From: CAYLYM01 sp964387645
GTDB taxonomy: Bacteria > Calditrichota > Calditrichia > RBG-13-44-9
Assembly (NCBI GenBank): GCA_964387645.1
Contig: CAYLYM010000022.1
Coordinates: 1-38,394 of the forward strand
Direction of reading: 5' to 3'
Length of the DNA stretch: 38,394 bases
Numbering within the stretch: the first letter of the stretch is position 1; the number at the start of each line of letters is the position of its first letter. This document shows positions 32,357 through 38,394 of the stretch, piece after piece. Made by a program: the position numbers and the translations under genes. The notes under the pieces were generated by a model. The model had not been told where the DNA came from and did no database searches. It worked only from the letters and a program-made list of their open reading frames with translations.

Positions 32357-34042
32357 ATGAATCCGTTGGGCCTGGGTAAATCATTGCGCCATCTGAACCG
32401 TTATCAGGAAATCTTAAAAGTATTTGTGAAATACGGTTTCTGGGATGTTGTAGAGAAAATAAAAGTTGGCCTTCTTTTTGAAATTTCTAAAAAAATACTT
32501 CCGCGATTAGAAAAGAAAGAATTTGCAGTGCTAGGAACTCCAGTGCGGTTGCGGATGGCCCTTGAAGAACTGGGCCCAACGTTTATTAAATTGGGACAAA
32601 TGTTAAGCGTTCGCCCGGATCTAATTCCTCCACAAATAGCTGAAGAACTCACCAAATTGCAAGATAAAGTCGCTCCGGTTCAATTTGAAATAATAAAACC
32701 CAATATCGAGAATGAATATGGAATTTCCTTAACAGAAATATTTGTGGAATTTGATGAACAGGCAATGGCGGCAGCTTCATTAGCTCAGGTGCATCGCGCA
32801 AAACTAAAAAGTGGAGAAGAAGTAGCTGTAAAAATTTTGCGACCAGGTGTTCAGCGCATCATTGAAACTGATTTAAAGATACTTCACGATCTGGCGAGAT
32901 TGATTGAAAAGCACATCCCCGAGAGCAAATTATACGATCCAGTGGGCATTGTAAATGAATTTTCCCGTACCATCCGAAAAGAACAAAATCTTAATATTGA
33001 AGGACGAAATATAGATATTTTCCGTCGATATTTTCATAATGATCATGCTATCAAAATACCGAAAGTTTATTGGAATTTAACCACTGATAAAATACTGGTA
33101 ACGGAATTTGTCCATGGAGTAAAAATTTCTAATACCAGAGCTCTGGAAGAATCGGGGATTAATCGAAAAGAGATAGCATATAACGGTGCCAGACTCATTT
33201 TGAAGCAAGTCTTTGAATTTGGAGTTTTCCACGCCGATCCCCATCCGGGAAATATCTTTGTACTGCCAGGAAATGTAATCGCACCGGTAGATTTCGGCAT
33301 GGTAGGACGGATTGATGATGAAATGAAAGAAGATTTGATAGAATTCCTGCGTGGCATTGTTGATAAAGATACTTACCGCATTTCTCGAATTTTATTAAAC
33401 ATAGGAATGATTGAGGACCAGGTAGATTTTCGTAATCTTCAACGCGACCTTCTGGAATATTTAGACCGTTATTATGGGATACCCTTAAATCAATTAAATA
33501 TCTCACAACTCTTAAATGAATTTATGGAATTAATAAGAAACTATTGTATCAAATTACCACCGGATATAGTAATGATGGGGAAGGTATTGGTTCTTTCCGA
33601 AGCAGTGGGTCGGAAGCTTTATCCTCAATTCAACATGTTTGACTTATTAATTCCATATACCAGACGAATGATTTTTCAGCGTTTGAATCCAGCACATCAT
33701 TACCGTCATTTCAGTAGAATGATGGATATGAGTCTTGATATATTAAAGACCCTGCCTGATGATATTCGAAGTATTCTCTTTAAAATTAGAAAAGACAGAA
33801 TAACCATCCGTTTTCAACATCAGGGGCTTGAACATTTGACACGGGAGTTGGATAGTTCTAGTAATCGGTTGGCTTTTGCCTTGATTATTGCTGCATTAAT
33901 TATTGGTTCATCGCTGGTTATTCAGTTGAATAAAGGACCGTTTTTGTGGGGATATCCAGCACTGGGGATTGTTGGATATATTCTGGCCACTATTTTAGGG
34001 TTCTGGTTAATTATAGCTATTCTACGTTCTGGAAAAATATAA
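32357..34042 (+). CDS. ABC1/UbiB/AarF atypical kinase with C-terminal membrane helices
   Basis: A 561-residue member of the UbiB/COQ8 protein-kinase-like family. The family-specific KxGQ motif is KLGQ (78-81) in FIKLGQMLSVRPD. The Ala-rich nucleotide loop is AAASLAQVH (138-146), followed by the lysine K159 in VAVKILRPG. The catalytic block is FHADPHPGNIFVL (291-303) and the metal site is D312-F-G. Two membrane helices at the C-terminus (about 506-525 and 535-556) anchor it. COQ8/UbiB proteins are ATPases that support ubiquinone or isoprenoid-lipid synthesis. No ubiquinone or menaquinone gene is here; neighbours are a phasin, a patatin and an acyltransferase, so another lipid is likely. Confidence 0.93.
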   Translation: MNPLGLGKSLRHLNRYQEILKVFVKYGFWDVVEKIKVGLLFEISKKILPRLEKKEFAVLGTPVRLRMALEELGPTFIKLGQMLSVRPDLIPPQIAEELTKLQDKVAPVQFEIIKPNIENEYGISLTEIFVEFDEQAMAAASLAQVHRAKLKSGEEVAVKILRPGVQRIIETDLKILHDLARLIEKHIPESKLYDPVGIVNEFSRTIRKEQNLNIEGRNIDIFRRYFHNDHAIKIPKVYWNLTTDKILVTEFVHGVKISNTRALEESGINRKEIAYNGARLILKQVFEFGVFHADPHPGNIFVLPGNVIAPVDFGMVGRIDDEMKEDLIEFLRGIVDKDTYRISRILLNIGMIEDQVDFRNLQRDLLEYLDRYYGIPLNQLNISQLLNEFMELIRNYCIKLPPDIVMMGKVLVLSEAVGRKLYPQFNMFDLLIPYTRRMIFQRLNPAHHYRHFSRMMDMSLDILKTLPDDIRSILFKIRKDRITIRFQHQGLEHLTRELDSSSNRLAFALIIAALIIGSSLVIQLNKGPFLWGYPALGIVGYILATILGFWLIIAILRSGKI

Positions 34043-35044
34043 ATGATTAGCGAGAAGATTAAGATGGAAGATACAAAATTGGATAGACCAAAGATTGCCC
34101 TCGTTCTGGGCAGCGGTGCTGCCAGAGGGCTGGCACATATTGGAGTATTAAAGGTTCTTGAAGAGAAAAATATTCCGATTGATATTGTTGTTGGCACCAG
34201 TATGGGAGCTCTTATTGCGGGGGCCTATGCGGCAGGCCTTTCGCCAAAACAAATGGAAGAGATTGCTTGTGAGACAAATTGGTTACGAGTAGCCAAATTA
34301 TTCTTTCCCCGGCGCTTACCCAGGGAAGGTTTGCTCGATGGTAAGCGAATTGAGGAGTTTATTATTGCATTAGTTGGTGAACAAAAGATTGAAAATCTAA
34401 AGATACCTTTTGCCGCCGTTGCAACCGACATCTGGACTGGAGAAGAGATTGTGTTACAAAGTGGTTCTCTGGTGAAAGCAATCCGTGCCAGTATATCATT
34501 CCCTTTCCTTTTTTCCCCTGTGAAAATTGACGGACGGTTTCTGGTAGATGGTGGTGTAGTAAATCCCTTACCGGTTAATGTTGCCTATGATATGAGGGCC
34601 GATTTAGTAGTGGCTGTCCGCTCTACTCCTGCATCTGACCGCCAAATTCGATGCATGAATTCGGGGCAAATATTGACGAAGAAACATACCAGGGCAGCCT
34701 CTAATTCGACCTCATTTTTTCAAAGATTTTTGAATTTTTTGGATATTGACATTCAAAAGGATCAAAATGCAAAACAAACTGACCTAAGCCTGATTGTGAA
34801 ACCTGGCCTTCGGCAGTATATGGTCCAGGTAGCCAATATAATGGAAAATATGATTCTTTCTCTGCGCTTACAGGATTCGCCGCCGGATATTTTGATCAGT
34901 CCGGACATTGACTATTATCAATTTATGGACTTTGCTCGTGCCCTGGAAATTATCGAAGCTGGCGAAGAAGCAGCCAGGTTAGCCTTGGAAAATAATCATT
35001 CAGGTCTAAACCGAATTAAAATACACAAAGAAAGTGAAATATGA
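34043..35044 (+). CDS. Patatin-like phospholipase (RssA family)
   Basis: A 333-residue cytoplasmic or membrane-associated acyl hydrolase. The oxyanion-hole motif is GSGAARG (23-29), the nucleophile S53 is in GTSMG (51-55), and the catalytic aspartate D169 is in DGG (169-171). This Ser-Asp dyad is complete. No signal peptide is seen. The start codon directly abuts the UbiB stop, and its own stop overlaps the next gene by 4 bp, so it is tightly coupled with both. An alternative start at 34064 (MEDTKLDRP) is possible. Probably acts on phospholipids or other acyl-lipids; substrate unknown. Confidence 0.9.
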   Translation: MISEKIKMEDTKLDRPKIALVLGSGAARGLAHIGVLKVLEEKNIPIDIVVGTSMGALIAGAYAAGLSPKQMEEIACETNWLRVAKLFFPRRLPREGLLDGKRIEEFIIALVGEQKIENLKIPFAAVATDIWTGEEIVLQSGSLVKAIRASISFPFLFSPVKIDGRFLVDGGVVNPLPVNVAYDMRADLVVAVRSTPASDRQIRCMNSGQILTKKHTRAASNSTSFFQRFLNFLDIDIQKDQNAKQTDLSLIVKPGLRQYMVQVANIMENMILSLRLQDSPPDILISPDIDYYQFMDFARALEIIEAGEEAARLALENNHSGLNRIKIHKESEI

Positions 35045-36162
35045 TCAGAGATATTTCAGTAGTCCAAGTTATTAATTCAAGAATGTTAAAGGATTTTATC
35101 CAATTACCATGGAAAATATACCGGGATGATCCACATTGGGTTCCTCCTCTGTTCTCTGAAATGAAGAAAAAATTAAATCCAAAAGTCCATCCTTTTTTTA
35201 AACATAGTCAGGTAGCTCTATTTTTAGCCTACTACCGAAATAAGCCGGTAGGAAGAATCGCTGCCATTATTGATTTTAATCATAACAATTTTCATAAAGA
35301 CAAAGTTGGCTTCTTTGGATTGTTTGAATGTGTAGAACATTATGGTATTGCTGAATTGCTTTTAGATAGAGCAGTAGAATGGCTAAGAAAAAGAAATATA
35401 AAGACTATGCGGGGACCCATGAACTTAAGCATGAATGATGAATGTGGGTTCTTGTTGGACGGATTCGATTCTCCACCGGTGTTTATGATGCCCTACAATC
35501 CGGAATATTACTTGCGTTTTATGGAAAAATATGGGATGACAAAAGCCAAAGATTTGTTTGCCTATTTAAATAAAGGTATTGTTAAAACACCAGAACGAAT
35601 CAATAAAATTGCCGAACGAGCCCGAAAGAAACATAATGTTAAAATTCGCCCTGTTGATTTCACACATCTTAATGAGGAAATAAAAATCATTAAAAAAATT
35701 TACAATGCCGCCTGGGAGCGTAACTGGGGATTTGTCCCGATGACCGATGAAGCAATAGACTACATGGCAGCCAATCTGAAAAAAATAGCTGTTCCTGAAC
35801 TGGTATTATTTGCCGAAGTAAATGATAAACCCATCGGGATTTCTGTGACTGTTCCCAATTATAATGAAGTGTTGATTCATTTAAATGGTCGTCTTGATCC
35901 TATGAATCTTATTAAATTTCTTTATTATCGTAATAAAATCAAAGGCTTACGTTCCCTTATTATGGGTATACTTCCAGAATACCGTTTAACAGGAATACCA
36001 GTTTTATTATTTGTTGAGACCGCAAAAGCCGCGCGCCAAAAAGGATTTGAGTGGTGCGAGACTTCCTGGAATCTTGAGGATAACCATTTAATTAATAAAT
36101 TCGATGAAACCATTGGTGGGCGGCTTTACAAAAAGTACAGGATTTATCAGATGGATGTATAG
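35041..36162 (+). CDS. GNAT-fold acyltransferase (YghO-like)
   Basis: A 373-residue protein of the large GNAT-type family annotated as YghO/N-acetyltransferase-like. The N-terminal block (LPWKIYRDDPHWVPPLFSEM, 30-ish) and LAYYRNKPVGRIAAI (acyl-CoA-binding strand and loop) are typical, with a second half containing TMRGPMNLSMNDECGFLLDG. As I recall, the family also contains a bacterial ceramide synthase, so long-chain N-acylation is one possibility; this is not shown. It overlaps the patatin stop by 4 bp (ATGA at 35041-35044) and precedes the radical SAM gene by 27 bp. Not a classical small acetyltransferase. Confidence 0.78.
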   Translation: MIRDISVVQVINSRMLKDFIQLPWKIYRDDPHWVPPLFSEMKKKLNPKVHPFFKHSQVALFLAYYRNKPVGRIAAIIDFNHNNFHKDKVGFFGLFECVEHYGIAELLLDRAVEWLRKRNIKTMRGPMNLSMNDECGFLLDGFDSPPVFMMPYNPEYYLRFMEKYGMTKAKDLFAYLNKGIVKTPERINKIAERARKKHNVKIRPVDFTHLNEEIKIIKKIYNAAWERNWGFVPMTDEAIDYMAANLKKIAVPELVLFAEVNDKPIGISVTVPNYNEVLIHLNGRLDPMNLIKFLYYRNKIKGLRSLIMGILPEYRLTGIPVLLFVETAKAARQKGFEWCETSWNLEDNHLINKFDETIGGRLYKKYRIYQMDV

Positions 36163-36189
36163 TATTAATAAAAATAAGGGAGATAAGAA

Positions 36190-37680
36190 ATGTATCCTAA
36201 AATCGATAATTTAAAGAATGAGGCTATATCCATCTTCTTAAAAGATCTTTTAAAAGCAAAAGTTATCCGAAACGCGGGAATAAAAATACTTCAGAAAAAG
36301 ATGTGGGAAGATTATGTGGAAAAGAATGTATTGAACTTTCCTACAGGGGTTCAAGAAGATAAATATTATTTAGCGGTGGCTTATTTGAATACGGCCATCC
36401 GAGCGGTTAATCAAAAGTTAGTTTCAAGAAGAGTATTAAAACGATTAATTGCTGTTGTTGAAAATTCCCACTTTGACAATAATAAAACTCAGAAATTCAA
36501 AGAAAAATATGGTTTTGAACCACCATTATTTTTAACCGTTAGTCCAACAAAATATTGTAATCTGAGATGTACAGGGTGCTACGCTAGTAGTTCAGCAGAT
36601 TTTAAAAACAAATTGCCCTACGAATTGGTAAAAAGAATCATAGGAGAAGAACAATCTCTTTGGGGGCGCCATTTTACTGTAATCTCTGGTGGTGAACCAT
36701 TTATATATCGTGATGCTGGAAAGGATATTATCGATTTAGCTACAGAATTTCCCAGTCAATTTTTCCTGGTTTATACTAATGGAACTTTAATTGATGAAAG
36801 AACTGCTGAAAGATTGGCTGAAATTGGTAACATTACTCCTGCTATTTCAATTGAAGGGTTTGAGGAAGAAACAGACAAAAGAAGAGGTAAAGGGATATTC
36901 AAAAAAATTCTAAAAGGAATGGAAAACCTGCGGAAAGTTGGGGTCCCCTTCGGAATTTCTATTACTGCTACTCGCAGCAATTATAAATTAGTAGTTAGTG
37001 ACGAACTTTATGACTTCTTTTTTGATAAGCAAGGCGCTTTGTATGCCTGGATATTTCAGTATATGCCAATAGGTCGTTCTTTTACTATTGATATGATGCC
37101 CACTCCAGAAGAGCGGCTTTATATGTGGAAAAGAGAAAGGATTCTTGTACGAGAAAAGAAACGATTCATAGCTGATTTCTGGAACAGTGGGCCAATAAGT
37201 AATGGCTGTATTTGTTCTGGTAAAGATAGAAGCGGCTATTTTTACATTGATTGGAATGGAAATGTGATGCCATGTGTATTTATCCCCTATTATAAGCACA
37301 ATATTAAAGAAATTTATGGGAGTGGTGGTAATCTAAATACACTTCTTCTTTCCCCATTCTATTATGAGCTAAGAAAGTGGCACCATAGCTATATTCTTGA
37401 CCGTCCACCAGAAAAAATGGGGAATATGCTGGCAGAATGTGCCATTCGTGATCATTATCGAATGCTATATCAATTGATAAGAAAGCATCAAGCCCATCCT
37501 GAAGATGAGGCCGCTTTGCAAGCGCTGCAGGATGAAAATTACCGTCAGCGAATGATAATGTATGGAAAAAAACTTAAGAAAATAATGGATCCAGTTTGGG
37601 ATAAATTCTACCTGAAAAAAGAAAAAAATACGCTGAAATACATTGAAACGGCATATTCAAAAGTGAGGCCGGGAGCATAA
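36190..37680 (+). CDS. Radical SAM/SPASM-domain protein
   Basis: A 496-residue radical SAM enzyme. The SAM cluster is C123-x3-C127-x2-C130 (CNLRCTGCYASS), with GGEP at 167-170 for SAM binding. A C-terminal SPASM-like region has C340, C342, C362 and C417 (GCICSGKDRSGYFYIDWNGN, then VMPC), enough for a further Fe-S cluster. An N-terminal helical region of about 110 residues precedes the barrel. GGGAG before the ATG supports the start. It follows the GNAT gene by 27 bp. The substrate is unknown: no small peptide precursor gene was found beside it, and neighbours are lipid-type enzymes, so a lipid or glycan substrate is plausible. Confidence 0.88.
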   Translation: MYPKIDNLKNEAISIFLKDLLKAKVIRNAGIKILQKKMWEDYVEKNVLNFPTGVQEDKYYLAVAYLNTAIRAVNQKLVSRRVLKRLIAVVENSHFDNNKTQKFKEKYGFEPPLFLTVSPTKYCNLRCTGCYASSSADFKNKLPYELVKRIIGEEQSLWGRHFTVISGGEPFIYRDAGKDIIDLATEFPSQFFLVYTNGTLIDERTAERLAEIGNITPAISIEGFEEETDKRRGKGIFKKILKGMENLRKVGVPFGISITATRSNYKLVVSDELYDFFFDKQGALYAWIFQYMPIGRSFTIDMMPTPEERLYMWKRERILVREKKRFIADFWNSGPISNGCICSGKDRSGYFYIDWNGNVMPCVFIPYYKHNIKEIYGSGGNLNTLLLSPFYYELRKWHHSYILDRPPEKMGNMLAECAIRDHYRMLYQLIRKHQAHPEDEAALQALQDENYRQRMIMYGKKLKKIMDPVWDKFYLKKEKNTLKYIETAYSKVRPGA

Positions 37681-37691
37681 CGATCTCCCGG
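37669..37691 (+). terminator. Strong hairpin over the radical SAM stop codon
   Basis: CCGGGAG (37669-37675) and CTCCCGG (37685-37691) form a perfect 7-bp GC-rich stem. The TAA stop (37678-37680) lies in the 9-base loop. Only three T residues follow, so it may attenuate transcription, protect the upstream message from 3' decay, or partly terminate before the glycosyltransferase. Confidence 0.55.
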
Positions 37692-37772
37692 TTTCATCTT
37701 AAAGTAATATTTGAGAAACTGATATACATAAAATGACTACCAGGGTGAATAAACAAGATAGGAAATTTGAAG

Positions 37773-38394
37773 ATGGGAAAGGGAATAGCTGTTACGGCGA
37801 TTGTATCTGTTTACAACGAAGAAAAAACGATAGAAAACGTGATTATTAGTTTATTGAACTGCCCGCTGATCGATGAAATTATCGTAGTGAATGACGGATC
37901 CATCGATAAATCTGGAGAAATTATAAAGAACCTTCGAAAGTATCATTCATTTAATTATATCGAGTTCATAGAGAACCGGGGAAAGTCCTATGCCATGGCA
38001 ACCGGGGTGGAAACGGCGAAGGGCGAAGTGATCGTGTTTGTTGATGCAGATATAATAGGATTGAAGTGTTCACATATCCAGAAAATGCTGCACCCCCTTT
38101 TAAATAAAGAAGCAGATATGATAATTGGTCAGCCGTATGCTGGAACTAAAAAAATAAGTGACCCTTTAAAGCCGCTTGAAATATTAGCCGGCCAAAGAGC
38201 GGTTTATAAACATGATATTTTACCAATTATCGACAAAATGAAACATTGTAAATATGGGGCAGAAACCTTGCTGAATTTATACTATAAAAGTCAAAAAAAG
38301 AGAATAAAAATTGAATATTTATGGGGTCTAATCCATTTGAAAAAAATAAGCAAGAAAAAATTACATTACTCATTAAAAGATTATTCAATAGAGG
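37773..38394 (+). CDS. Family 2 glycosyltransferase, cut by the window end
   Basis: The frame from ATG at 37773 (MGKGIAVTAIVSVYNEEKT) is open to the last base, 207 codons, so the C-terminus is missing. It has the GT-A fold signatures: VSVYNEEKTI (nucleotide-binding start), EIIVVNDGSIDKS, NRGKSYAMATGVETAKGE, and the DxD motif as VFVDADIIG. AGGA precedes the ATG. It follows the hairpin after the radical SAM gene, 92 bp from its stop. Probably transfers a sugar to a lipid or polyprenyl carrier; acceptor unknown. Confidence 0.85.
   Translation, partial: MGKGIAVTAIVSVYNEEKTIENVIISLLNCPLIDEIIVVNDGSIDKSGEIIKNLRKYHSFNYIEFIENRGKSYAMATGVETAKGEVIVFVDADIIGLKCSHIQKMLHPLLNKEADMIIGQPYAGTKKISDPLKPLEILAGQRAVYKHDILPIIDKMKHCKYGAETLLNLYYKSQKKRIKIEYLWGLIHLKKISKKKLHYSLKDYSIE

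Overview
The window is AT-rich bacterial chromosome, most likely from a metagenome assembly: it contains a 100-N scaffold gap flanked by an exact 55-bp duplicate. Several marks point to the FCB group (Bacteroidota/Calditrichota/KSB1-like relatives). These are a decayed type IX secretion (Por/FlgD-like) C-terminal sorting domain, a TTTG-N20-TAnnTTTG promoter of the Bacteroidetes type, loose lipoboxes, a bacillithiol deacetylase (BshB1) and a TonB-domain protein. No tRNA, rRNA, insertion sequence or CRISPR array is visible. The phylum is an inference, not a proof.

Layout. 1-2450: a lone cas6 (minus) head-to-head with a 2H phosphoesterase, then nth. 2814-4819: a compact ECF sigma / zinc anti-sigma / TonB-domain lipoprotein cassette. 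5047-8725: a class V PLP enzyme and a CHASE2 class III nucleotidyl cyclase. 8726-9291: the assembly gap. 9292-16000, all minus: bshB1 with a class II glutamine amidotransferase, a Na/Pi cotransporter with a PhoU-like partner, and a gamma-carbonic anhydrase downstream of two small membrane proteins. 16295-23019, all minus: uvrA, nicotinate phosphoribosyltransferase and a Tat-exported enolase-superfamily protein. 23355-23858: the remnant of a T9SS cargo protein. 24231-26824: mtaB and miaB, translationally coupled. 27108-29583, minus: a polyol-type zinc dehydrogenase and a lipoprotein galactose mutarotase. 29976-31134: a TetR regulator followed by a wrecked efflux cassette, in which an RND/MMPL N-terminus is joined to the C-terminus of a LolA-like lipoprotein-sorting protein. 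31169 to the end, all plus: outer-membrane protein, phasin-like protein, UbiB/ABC1 kinase, patatin, GNAT acyltransferase, radical SAM/SPASM enzyme and a GT2 glycosyltransferase cut by the window edge.

The 3' cluster (about 32.0-38.4 kb) is the best candidate for an undescribed system. It is a tightly packed, partly overlapping set of an atypical kinase, a lipid hydrolase, an acyltransferase, a radical SAM enzyme and a glycosyltransferase, and looks like a membrane-lipid or lipid-linked modification pathway. The other notable signals are an intergenic repeat that has become the last 11 codons of cas6 before its final glycine, paired palindromic (REP-like) elements in several gaps, and two clear cases of gene decay with identifiable stop codons and a deletion junction.
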